Source: RGIG4034 sp045576455
GTDB taxonomy: Bacteria > Bacillota > Clostridia > Lachnospirales > Lachnospiraceae
Length of the DNA stretch: 45,964 bases
Direction: 5' to 3'
Assembly: GCA_045576455.1 (NCBI GenBank)
Contig: JAZNGM010000015.1
Coordinates: 1 to 45,964, forward strand
The position numbers and the translations under genes were made by a program. The notes under the pieces are model-generated. The model did not search any database, had not been told where the DNA came from, and was given only the letters and a program-made list of their open reading frames with translations. Below, one piece after another: positions 1 to 6,987 of the stretch; the stretch's first letter is position 1, and the number at the start of each line of letters is the position of its first letter.

Positions 1-2
1 CC

Positions 3-446
3 TTCGGGGGACAGGAAGCAGCTGCAGTGCAGGTTTATGAAAGCATTAAGCTTCCGAAACGTGCTACCAGGGGTTCTGCAGGATACGATTTCTACAGTCC
101 GTTGGCATTTACGTTAAAGCCGGGAGAAACCATTAAAATACCAACCGGAATCCGGGCTTTTATGCGGGAGGATTACGTTCTGGCGGTGTTCCCGCGCAGC
201 GGTCTTGGGTTTAAGTACCGTCTGCAATTAAATAATACGGTGGGTATTATTGACAGCGATTATTATTATTCCGATAACGAAGGTCATATTTTTGCTAAAT
301 TAACCAACGACACTAAAGAAAGTAAAACCTTACAGATTGAAACCGGCAAAGGATTTATGCAGGGGATCTTTATTGAATATGGTATTACTTATGATGATGA
401 TGTAAGTGAAGTAAGAAACGGTGGTTTTGGTTCTACAACGAAATAA
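3..446 (+). CDS. dut: dUTP diphosphatase family protein (5' end outside window)
   Basis: Trimeric dUTPase family; hydrolyses dUTP to dUMP and pyrophosphate, which keeps uracil out of DNA and supplies dUMP. The frame is open from base 3, upstream of the first GTG at 27, so the N-terminus is probably missing. Family motifs are visible: LPKRATRGSAGYDF (motif 1), PRSGLGFKYRL (motif 2), GIIDSDY with the catalytic Asp region (motif 3), and a C-terminal GGFGST (the P-loop-like motif 5). After motif 3 there is a short insertion, DSDYYYSDNEGH, where most family members have a DADYRGE-like turn. A strong terminator follows immediately. Related dCTP deaminases share the fold, but motif 5 favours dUTPase. 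Confidence 0.85.
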   Translation, partial: FGGQEAAAVQVYESIKLPKRATRGSAGYDFYSPLAFTLKPGETIKIPTGIRAFMREDYVLAVFPRSGLGFKYRLQLNNTVGIIDSDYYYSDNEGHIFAKLTNDTKESKTLQIETGKGFMQGIFIEYGITYDDDVSEVRNGGFGSTTK

Positions 447-457
447 TATGAATAAAT

Positions 458-503
458 AAAACTCCTTACGGTAAAAATAGAAATTACCGGAAAGGAGTTT
501 TTA
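458..503 (+). terminator. Terminator hairpin that also holds the next gene's SD
   Basis: AAAACTCCTTACGGTAA pairs with TTACCGGAAAGGAGTTTT (small bulge), followed by TTTTTATT. It ends the dut transcript. The AAGGAG in the 3' arm (492-497) is also the only plausible ribosome binding site for the ATG at 506, at 8 nt spacing. Confidence 0.8.
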
Positions 504-505
504 TT

Positions 506-1900
506 ATGGAGATAATCAGCAAATCGCTCGATGAAAATGTTGCATATATAAAAAATGAATTGAATGCAGACAATAATTTTGATGTAGTATACAGAGTAAT
601 AAATATTGGCAGTAAAAGAGGAGCTATATGCTTTATTGATGGTTTCTGCAAAGATGAATTAATGCAGAAAATGTTGCAATATTTAATGGATTTAAAAGAA
701 GAAAAAGAAGCAGATAATGCGTATGACCTGATAAAAACTTCCATACCTTATGTTGAAGTGGATTTAAAGGATAAGTGGGACGATATTATATATTTTATTT
801 TATCAGGCGTATTTGCTATTTTTATAGAAGGCTATGACAGATGTATACTGATTGATTCAAGAACATATCCTGCAAGAAGCGTTTCCGAACCGGATAAAGA
901 TAAGGCACAACGTGGGTCTAAAGATGGATTTGTTGAAACTATTGTATTTAATACCGCTTTGATTAGAAGAAGAATCAGGGATCGCGACTTATGCATGGAA
1001 ATAAAGAGCGTTGGAAGAAGCGGAAGAACTGATGTTGTATTATGTTATATGGGAAACAGGGTTGATAAGCGTTTCCTTAACGATTTAAGGGAGCGAATTG
1101 ATAAAATAGATGTTGATGCACTTACAATGAATCAGCAAAGTCTGGCAGAAAAGCTTTATAAAGGCAAATGGTTGAATCCATTTCCTAAATTCCGTTACAC
1201 GGAACGACCTGATACGGCTGCGGCACAAGTTTTAGAGGGAAATATTATTGTTCTTGTTGATAATTCACCTCAGGCAATGATTTTGCCCATTGCCATATGG
1301 GATTTAATGGAAGAAGCGGATGATTATTACTTTCCGCCGATTACGGGAACGTACTTACGCTTATCAAGATACTTGATTGGTATTTTTAATTATCTGTTAA
1401 CACCGTTATTTTTATTGTTAATGCAAAATCCTGCGTGGATACCGGAAAACTTTAAATTTATAATGTTGAAGGAAACAGCGAATGTGCCGCTTATATGGCA
1501 ATTCTTAATATTAGAAGTGGCAATTGACGGATTAAGGCTTGCTGCAGTAAATACACCAAATATGCTAAGCACGCCATTATCCGTTATGGCTGCACTTGTT
1601 CTGGGAGAATTTGCGGTAAACAGCGGATGGTTTTCGGCTGAAGTAATGTTATATATGGCATTTGTTGCAATTGCTAATTATACACAGGCTAACTATGAAC
1701 TTGGATATGCTATTAAGTTTATGCGTATATTAACACTTATTCTTACTGCGATATTTGATGTTTTCGGATTTGCCGGCGGAATTATTATTACCATCCTTTT
1801 TCTTGTTGTTAATAAAACTATTGATGGTAAATCCTATATTAAACCGATTATTCCGTATAACAGAAAGATTAAAAGGTTATTTACAAGGCACAAATTGTAG
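506..1900 (+). CDS. Spore germination protein, GerA family (SpoVAF-like)
   Basis: GerA-type A subunit: a soluble N-terminal half (about residues 1-250) and a multi-pass membrane C-terminal half (about 290-450), 464 residues, which is usual for the family. The signature NPFPKFRYTERPDTAAA (about 224-240), followed by LEGNIIVLVDNSPQAMILP, is the conserved GerA core; the YTERPD form is typical of SpoVAF rather than of germinant-receptor A subunits. SpoVAF and GerA proteins sit in the spore inner membrane and act in germination, SpoVAF in connection with the SpoVA dipicolinate channel. No spoVA genes and no B or C receptor subunits are adjacent, so it is an orphan here. The SD lies inside the preceding terminator hairpin. 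The gene ends against a shared terminator facing cotJC. Confidence 0.85.
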   Translation: MEIISKSLDENVAYIKNELNADNNFDVVYRVINIGSKRGAICFIDGFCKDELMQKMLQYLMDLKEEKEADNAYDLIKTSIPYVEVDLKDKWDDIIYFILSGVFAIFIEGYDRCILIDSRTYPARSVSEPDKDKAQRGSKDGFVETIVFNTALIRRRIRDRDLCMEIKSVGRSGRTDVVLCYMGNRVDKRFLNDLRERIDKIDVDALTMNQQSLAEKLYKGKWLNPFPKFRYTERPDTAAAQVLEGNIIVLVDNSPQAMILPIAIWDLMEEADDYYFPPITGTYLRLSRYLIGIFNYLLTPLFLLLMQNPAWIPENFKFIMLKETANVPLIWQFLILEVAIDGLRLAAVNTPNMLSTPLSVMAALVLGEFAVNSGWFSAEVMLYMAFVAIANYTQANYELGYAIKFMRILTLILTAIFDVFGFAGGIIITILFLVVNKTIDGKSYIKPIIPYNRKIKRLFTRHKL

Positions 1901-1913
1901 TATTGCTAAGTAT

Positions 1914-1948
1914 AAGAGGTATGGTTTAATGCCATACCTCTTTTTTTT
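1914..1948. terminator. Terminator between convergent spoVAF-like gene and cotJC
   Basis: AAGAGGTATGG and CCATACCTCTT form a perfect 11-bp stem followed by eight T on the plus strand. The reverse-strand cotJC stop codon overlaps the end of the T run. The hairpin clearly serves the plus strand; on the minus strand the T tract is weak. Confidence 0.85.
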
Positions 1949-2552
1949 AATCCTTGCATCTGTCAAATTCAGGATTAAACATATAGAAGTTCTTAGAATC
2001 AAGTTTATCCTGCACAATACGGAGTGCTTCTCCGAAGCGTTGGAAATGTACAATTTCCCTTGCACGTAAGAAGCGGATAGGTTCACATACATCAGGATCT
2101 TTTACAAGTCTTAAAATATTGTCATAAGTCGTACGTGCTTTTTGTTCAGCGGCCAAATCTTCGTGTAAATCTGTAATAACATCACCCTTTGACTGGAACT
2201 GGTTTGCATTAAAAGGAACGCCGCCGGCGGCCTGTGGCCAGAGTGCTAAAGTATGGTCAACGTAATAAGGAGCAAAACCTTGTTTTTCGATTTCATCCAT
2301 CGATAAATCTTTGGTTAATTGATGCACAATAGTGCCTACCATTTCAAAATGTGCCAGTTCCTCTGTACCGATATCCGTTAATAAGCCGGCAACCTCGCGG
2401 TATGGAATACTGTAACGCTGTGAAAGATAACGCATGCTTGCACCGAGTTCACCGTCAGGTCCACCATATTGACTTATGATGACGCGTGCGATTTCAGCAT
2501 TCGGATTCTTGATATTAACCGGATATTGTAATCTTTTTTCATAATTCCACAT
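1947..2552 (-). CDS. cotJC: Spore coat protein CotJC (manganese catalase family)
   Basis: 201 residues of the ferritin-like manganese-catalase superfamily. The N-terminal MWNYEKRLQYPV and internal motifs such as EELAHFEMVG (about 75-84) and REIVHFQRFGEAL supply the Glu/His ligands expected for a dimetal site. CotJC is a coat-associated protein made in the mother cell and is thought to protect against peroxide or to help inner coat assembly. It is the last gene of cotJABC: the start overlaps the cotJB stop by one base (TAATG), with AAGGAG a few bases upstream inside cotJB, which implies translational coupling. Confidence 0.93.
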   Translation of the reverse strand: MWNYEKRLQYPVNIKNPNAEIARVIISQYGGPDGELGASMRYLSQRYSIPYREVAGLLTDIGTEELAHFEMVGTIVHQLTKDLSMDEIEKQGFAPYYVDHTLALWPQAAGGVPFNANQFQSKGDVITDLHEDLAAEQKARTTYDNILRLVKDPDVCEPIRFLRAREIVHFQRFGEALRIVQDKLDSKNFYMFNPEFDRCKD

Positions 2553-2824
2553 TAATATATTTCTCCTTCCCAGGGATTAGGCGCCATTCCCCATTTCCAT
2601 TCTTTACTGTATCCATCTGCTGTATATAAGGTAAGCGGATAGAATTTAGCAGCATATTCTTTCATAAGCTGGTTTTTTAACCGCACATAATGATTAAAGT
2701 AATCAATCGCATCGGATTCATCTTTATGTGTATCGAGATATAAAGTCATCTCAACTATAATAAAATCAACGACTGATATTTCATGCAGCAATTTTCGTTG
2801 TTCCTGACACATACATTGTCTCAT
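2552..2824 (-). CDS. cotJB: Spore coat protein CotJB
   Basis: Small coat protein encoded between cotJA and cotJC; 90 residues from the chosen ATG. The tail contains the family-typical GYSKEWKWGMAPNPWEGE, where NPWEGE is characteristic of CotJB. I chose the ATG at 2824 over an in-frame GTG at 2833, because the GTG lies inside the GGAGG ribosome binding site that sits 8 nt before the ATG. This start overlaps the cotJA stop in an ATGA arrangement, so all three cotJ cistrons are translationally coupled. The molecular function is not established; it is usually described as a partner of CotJC in the coat. Confidence 0.92.
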   Translation of the reverse strand: MRQCMCQEQRKLLHEISVVDFIIVEMTLYLDTHKDESDAIDYFNHYVRLKNQLMKEYAAKFYPLTLYTADGYSKEWKWGMAPNPWEGEIY

Positions 2825-2991
2825 TTGACGCACCTCCGTCCGGTGAAGGGCTTGTTAAGCTCAGGGAAAATGGTACCTATCTTAAAAGCTTCCTCAGGAT
2901 TTTCATATATTTTATCCATGTTTTGCCATGGTACATAAGCCATTCCTACCGGAAATTTATCAAAGTATTCTTCAAACTTATATTCACTCAT
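2821..2991 (-). CDS. cotJA: Spore coat associated protein CotJA
   Basis: A 56-residue protein found by translating the reverse strand upstream of cotJB. It begins MSEYKFEEYF and contains the family motifs FPVGMAYVPWQ, YENPEEAFKIGTIFPELNKP and ends F-TGRRCVK. It completes the canonical cotJABC order. A GAAAGG ribosome binding site lies upstream of the ATG. The stop overlaps the cotJB start by 4 bp (ATGA). Function in the coat is not defined beyond membership of the CotJ complex. It is easy to miss in automated annotation because of its size. Confidence 0.9.
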   Translation of the reverse strand: MSEYKFEEYFDKFPVGMAYVPWQNMDKIYENPEEAFKIGTIFPELNKPFTGRRCVK

Positions 2992-3019
2992 TGTATGCCT
3001 TTCATATATTTCTTTACTA

Positions 3020-3046
3020 TAAATTATGTAAGAAAAAATATTTTGT
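3020..3046 (-). promoter_or_regulatory. Sigma-K-like promoter for cotJABC
   Basis: Read on the minus strand: AC, 16 bases, CATAATTTA. This matches the sigma-K pattern AC-N16/17-CATANNNTA. The expected start of transcription is about 20 nt before the cotJA ATG. No sigma-E style -35 (KMATATT) is present at the right distance. In Bacillus subtilis cotJ is described as sigma-E dependent, so use of sigma-K here is an inference. Confidence 0.5.
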
Positions 3047-3065
3047 CACAAATTTATAAAAACTG

Positions 3066-3094
3066 TTGCTTTTCATATTTAGTTGATATATAAT
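3066..3094 (+). promoter_or_regulatory. Sigma-A promoter for the symporter gene
   Basis: TTGCTT, 17-bp spacer, TATAAT. Start of transcription near 3101 leaves a leader of about 100 nt before the ATG at 3200. I found no convincing riboswitch or T-box structure in that leader. Confidence 0.7.
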
Positions 3095-3199
3095 TTACTA
3101 CGTTAAAGCGAAAGAAGTTAAAAGCGTTACACTTTAATGCAATAAACTGCAAGCGATAATAAAAAGAATTTAAACGCGGAACAAGGAGTAGTTAGTAGT

Positions 3200-4744
3200 A
3201 TGGCTATAAAAATTATTTTATTAATTGTATTTTTTGGAACAATGATAGGTGTTGGCATTGCAACGCGAAAGCATGCAACCAACGTTAATGATTTTGTTTT
3301 GGGTGGAAGAGGAGTCGGACCATGGCTCACGGCATTTGCCTATGGAACAAGTTATTTTTCGGCAGTAGTATTTGTCGGCTATGCAGGACAGTTTGGCTGG
3401 AAATACGGAATTGCATCCACATGGATTGGTATAGGCAATGCTTTTATAGGATGTCTTCTTGCATGGGTAATTATGGGACGCAGAACCCGTATAATGACAC
3501 ATAAGTTAAAAGCATCAACCATGCCGGATTTCTTTGGTAAGAGATATAACAGTAATGCACTTAAAATAGCAGCTTCTGTTATTTCATTTATATTCCTTAT
3601 TCCCTATACAGCATCTGTGTATAACGGCCTGTCCAGATTATTTACCATGGCATTTGATATACCATATACCTACTGTGTAATCGGAATGGCAGTTCTTACC
3701 GGTATATATGTAATTGTAGGTGGTTATATGGCAACTGCCGTGAATGATTTTATACAGGGAATTATCATGATATTTGGTATAATAGCCGTTATAGTAGCCG
3801 TTTTAAACGGACAGGGCGGTTTTATGGACGCATTTATTAAACTGTCACAGAAAACGGATCCTTCTATTACAACAGGACAACAAGGCGTGTTTACTTCTTT
3901 CTTTGGACCGGACCCATTAAATTTACTGGGGGTAATCGTTCTTACTTCACTTGGAACATGGGGATTACCGCAGATGGTTCATAAATTTTACGCTATTAAG
4001 AATGAACATGCTATTAAGACAGGAACCATTGTTTCATTAATTTTTGCTATTATTGTCTCGGGAGGATGTTACTTCCTGGGTGGTTTCGGAAGACTTTTTT
4101 CTGATAAAGTAGCGGTTGGTGCGAACGGAGCAGTTGCATATGATTCTATAATACCTACCATGTTATCGGGACTTCCTGATATTTTAATAGGAATTGTGAT
4201 TGTACTGGTGTTATCAGCATCTATGTCAACGTTATCGTCATTGGTATTAACCTCAAGTTCTACCCTGACATTAGATTTTATTAAAGGTAATATTATTAAA
4301 AAGATGTCTGATAAAACACAGTTATTATTGATGCGTATAATGATAGTGTTCTTTATCGTAATATCAGTTGTAATTGCACTGGATCCTCCTACCTTTATTG
4401 CCCAGCTTATGGGAATTTCGTGGGGTGCACTTGCAGGAGCCTTCCTGGCTCCGTTCTTATACGGATTATATTGGAAAAAGGTCACAAAAGCAGCTGTATG
4501 GGCAAGTTTTGCCGGTGGTGTAGGAATAACAGTAAGTAATATGTATTTTAGTTTCTTCAATTCTCCAATTAATGCGGGTGCTGCAGCTATGATACTTGGA
4601 CTTATTCTTGTTCCTGTAGTTAGTTTAATCACAAGAAATAAAGATAAAGAGCGTATTGAAGAAATATTCACCTGTTATAACCAAAAAGTAGAAGTAACCG
4701 AAAAGAATGTATTAACAGAACTTGACGAAGAGAATAATGCGTAA
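3200..4744 (+). CDS. Sodium:solute symporter (SSS family)
   Basis: 514 residues and about 13 hydrophobic segments. The N-terminal pattern (helix, then DFVLGGRGVGPWLTAFAYGTSYFSA at about 31-55) is that of the SSS family, which couples uptake of sugars, proline, pantothenate or other small solutes to the Na+ gradient. A later segment (about 330-355) has the Ser/Thr-rich SASMSTLSSLVLTSSSTLT stretch expected near the second sodium site. The C-terminal 30 residues are charged and cytoplasmic. Substrate cannot be assigned from sequence; PutP- and PanF-like members look similar at this level. SD AAGGAG lies about 11 nt before the ATG. It has its own promoter and terminator, so it is probably monocistronic. 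Confidence 0.88.
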   Translation: MAIKIILLIVFFGTMIGVGIATRKHATNVNDFVLGGRGVGPWLTAFAYGTSYFSAVVFVGYAGQFGWKYGIASTWIGIGNAFIGCLLAWVIMGRRTRIMTHKLKASTMPDFFGKRYNSNALKIAASVISFIFLIPYTASVYNGLSRLFTMAFDIPYTYCVIGMAVLTGIYVIVGGYMATAVNDFIQGIIMIFGIIAVIVAVLNGQGGFMDAFIKLSQKTDPSITTGQQGVFTSFFGPDPLNLLGVIVLTSLGTWGLPQMVHKFYAIKNEHAIKTGTIVSLIFAIIVSGGCYFLGGFGRLFSDKVAVGANGAVAYDSIIPTMLSGLPDILIGIVIVLVLSASMSTLSSLVLTSSSTLTLDFIKGNIIKKMSDKTQLLLMRIMIVFFIVISVVIALDPPTFIAQLMGISWGALAGAFLAPFLYGLYWKKVTKAAVWASFAGGVGITVSNMYFSFFNSPINAGAAAMILGLILVPVVSLITRNKDKERIEEIFTCYNQKVEVTEKNVLTELDEENNA

Positions 4745-4749
4745 CGTAC

Positions 4750-4793
4750 AGTGCGGAAATGTGTTTAATAAATGCATTTTCGCACTTTTTATT
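4750..4793 (+). terminator. Terminator after the symporter gene
   Basis: AGTGCGGAAATG pairs with CATTTTCGCACT (one mismatch) around a 12-13 nt loop, followed by TTTTTATTTT. Confidence 0.8.
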
Positions 4794-4857
4794 TTAACTG
4801 AAGCATGGTAGAATTATTTTTTGTATAAAGCAACAATGTGACAAAAAGGAGCTAAAG

Positions 4858-6960
4858 ATGCTGAGTTTATATAAAAAAAATATCCGAATATTGCTTTCGT
4901 CAGTATCGATGTGGATTTCCGTAATCTTATTTTTAGTTATAAACGGTTTTGCTACCGCTTATTTTAATATTGATAACGGATTTGTATATTACGGTTATAC
5001 TATATCCAATACCATAATGGGATATGTAATCATTATACCGGTATTATGCATGAATGCACAGAAACTAACAGGCAGTCATACCCTTAAAAATATTTTGGCA
5101 GGGTACTTTAGTCTGTTAAGTTGTTTATTTTCTGCTTTGATGATTAGTTTTTTATCCGGTATGACGTTATTAAAATCCAATAAATTACCTATGGGCGAAA
5201 TTATATTATCGCTCTTTGGATACTTTATGTTTGGTGCGGCATTGACTGCAGTGTGTTATTGCATAAATCTTTGCATAAATAAAAAACTGATAGCAGCACT
5301 AATTGCTATATTTGCGGTCTGTCTTTTCATTTTTTCCGGATTCTTTAGTGACAGTATTCTTATTACTCCGGTGGATTTTTCTTATTTTCTTAATCCTCTT
5401 ATAAACGGAATACTAAGTATACCTTCCCTTTTATACTATAGTTCTTATATTATTTTCTTTATTTTTTTGACAATTTGTATTTTAAAGATAAAAACTAATG
5501 TAAAAAAATCAAAAGAGAAGGTTGATTTTTCAACGGATGTATTTATTACCTTGATTCTTTTACTAAGTATGTTATTTGTAAATTTACTGGCAAACAGTAT
5601 CAACTTTAAATATGTAAATTTCGATGTAACTGCAGAAAAATTATATTCACCGGATAATAATATACTAAGCCTTGTAAAAGAATTGGAACATGATATTGAT
5701 ATAATGGTTTTAAACGATAAGGGAGAAGAGGATAATGTAATCGGAACATTATTGCGTCAACTCAGGGAAGTAAATGACCATATAAAAGTTTCCTATGTAC
5801 CTAAAAAAGATGTAATGAATGTAATGTTAAGTTATACAACGGAATATCTTCCGTATAACAGTCTTATTATTACGGATGGTAATAAAAGCATTACATTAAA
5901 TTATGATGATTTATATATAAGGGACACAACGGATTTTGAATATATGTCTGTAAATGGCTATTTCCCTGTTAAGGGGAGTGATTTGCAGGCAAAACTCGCA
6001 TCGGCCATAAGATATTTAATGGTTGATGAACATCCTGTAGTATATGTATCAACCGGTTTTTCGGAATATACCATTCCAAATGCTTTGATCAATAAAGTTT
6101 ATAATACCAATATAGAACTTATTTATATCGATTTGGATAGCAGCGAATATATACCTGAAAATGCGGCTTCGCTGATTATAGCGGGTCCGCTTGCTGATTT
6201 AAGCGATAATGCTTATAATGTAGTACTTGATTATCTTGAAAATGGTGGGGATGCTATATTTTTGTTTTCTGCAACAACAGATGAAGATATGAAAAATTAT
6301 GAATCGCTTGCTGCGTGGTATGGTCTAAATGTTGAGGAAGGTATTGTACTTGAAACCGAAGAAAATAAATATTATATGTGTCAATGGTATATAATACCGG
6401 AACTTATTAATTCTGTAGTTACTGATAGTATTATTGAGCAAAAACAGTACGCATTTTTTATGTATCCTAAGGTAATTTCAGAAGGAAGTAATCATAATGA
6501 TGCTACGATTAAACCCATCCTTGCTTCCTCAAATTCATCTTTTGCAATTAAAAATGAAAGAATTTTAAATATAACCGGTCCTACCGGAACGAAAAAAGCA
6601 GAGGATGAACCAAACGGACCATTTTATCTTGCTTTAAAAGCTGATAAGAAAACACAAAACGGATTTTCACAAGCTTATATATTCGCAAGTGAATTTATAT
6701 TGGATGAAGAAGCAAACAGTATTTCAGATGGTGCAAATTATTCGATTTTTATTAATGCACTTAAAGATATTGTTTCTTTTAAAGATAATATTTCCATTGA
6801 ACCAAAAATGTATTTATATGAGGATTTAGTTGTTTATCCGGATTCCCATATAATGCTTGCATATATTTTACTTGTTGGTATTCTTCCTGTAATAATGATT
6901 ATTATTGCTGCTTTTGTTTCTCACTTGATTTTAAAGAATGATTGTGGCAAAATAAAATGA
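4858..6960 (+). CDS. Fused GldF/GldG-like membrane protein (orphan ABC auxiliary)
   Basis: 700 residues in two parts. Residues about 1-210 hold six hydrophobic helices resembling an ABC-2/GldF permease. After a lysine-rich link (about 213-222) and another helix (about 228-247) comes the FDVTAEKLYS motif, the hallmark at the start of GldG-type extracytoplasmic domains, which runs to about residue 660 and closes with a last helix (about 673-695). GldF, GldG and the ATPase GldA form an ABC complex in Bacteroidota gliding; related GldG domains occur widely in proteins of unknown export role. Here no ATPase gene adjoins, so energisation is unexplained. SD AAGGAG precedes the ATG. The hydrogenase start is 27 bp downstream with no terminator, so they probably share a transcript. 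Confidence 0.7.
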   Translation: MLSLYKKNIRILLSSVSMWISVILFLVINGFATAYFNIDNGFVYYGYTISNTIMGYVIIIPVLCMNAQKLTGSHTLKNILAGYFSLLSCLFSALMISFLSGMTLLKSNKLPMGEIILSLFGYFMFGAALTAVCYCINLCINKKLIAALIAIFAVCLFIFSGFFSDSILITPVDFSYFLNPLINGILSIPSLLYYSSYIIFFIFLTICILKIKTNVKKSKEKVDFSTDVFITLILLLSMLFVNLLANSINFKYVNFDVTAEKLYSPDNNILSLVKELEHDIDIMVLNDKGEEDNVIGTLLRQLREVNDHIKVSYVPKKDVMNVMLSYTTEYLPYNSLIITDGNKSITLNYDDLYIRDTTDFEYMSVNGYFPVKGSDLQAKLASAIRYLMVDEHPVVYVSTGFSEYTIPNALINKVYNTNIELIYIDLDSSEYIPENAASLIIAGPLADLSDNAYNVVLDYLENGGDAIFLFSATTDEDMKNYESLAAWYGLNVEEGIVLETEENKYYMCQWYIIPELINSVVTDSIIEQKQYAFFMYPKVISEGSNHNDATIKPILASSNSSFAIKNERILNITGPTGTKKAEDEPNGPFYLALKADKKTQNGFSQAYIFASEFILDEEANSISDGANYSIFINALKDIVSFKDNISIEPKMYLYEDLVVYPDSHIMLAYILLVGILPVIMIIIAAFVSHLILKNDCGKIK

Positions 6961-6987
6961 ACTTACTAAAGGATTAAGGTGATAAAT

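Noticed and set aside
3..446. dUTPase as a prophage marker
   Set aside because: No phage structural, integrase or lysis genes are near, and the downstream genes are chromosomal sporulation genes.
374..505. Sigma-G promoter for the spoVAF-like gene
   Set aside because: GAATA-like -35 matches occur, but none has a CATnnTA -10 at 16-18 bp, so no forespore promoter could be assigned.
1755..2069. 104-codon plus-strand frame across the spoVAF-like 3' end and cotJC
   Set aside because: It runs out of frame in spoVAF, through the terminator and antisense to cotJC; it has no SD and no family resemblance.
2825..2833. GTG at 2833 as the cotJB start
   Set aside because: The codon lies within the GGAGG ribosome binding site of the ATG at 2824, which also gives the expected ATGA overlap with cotJA.
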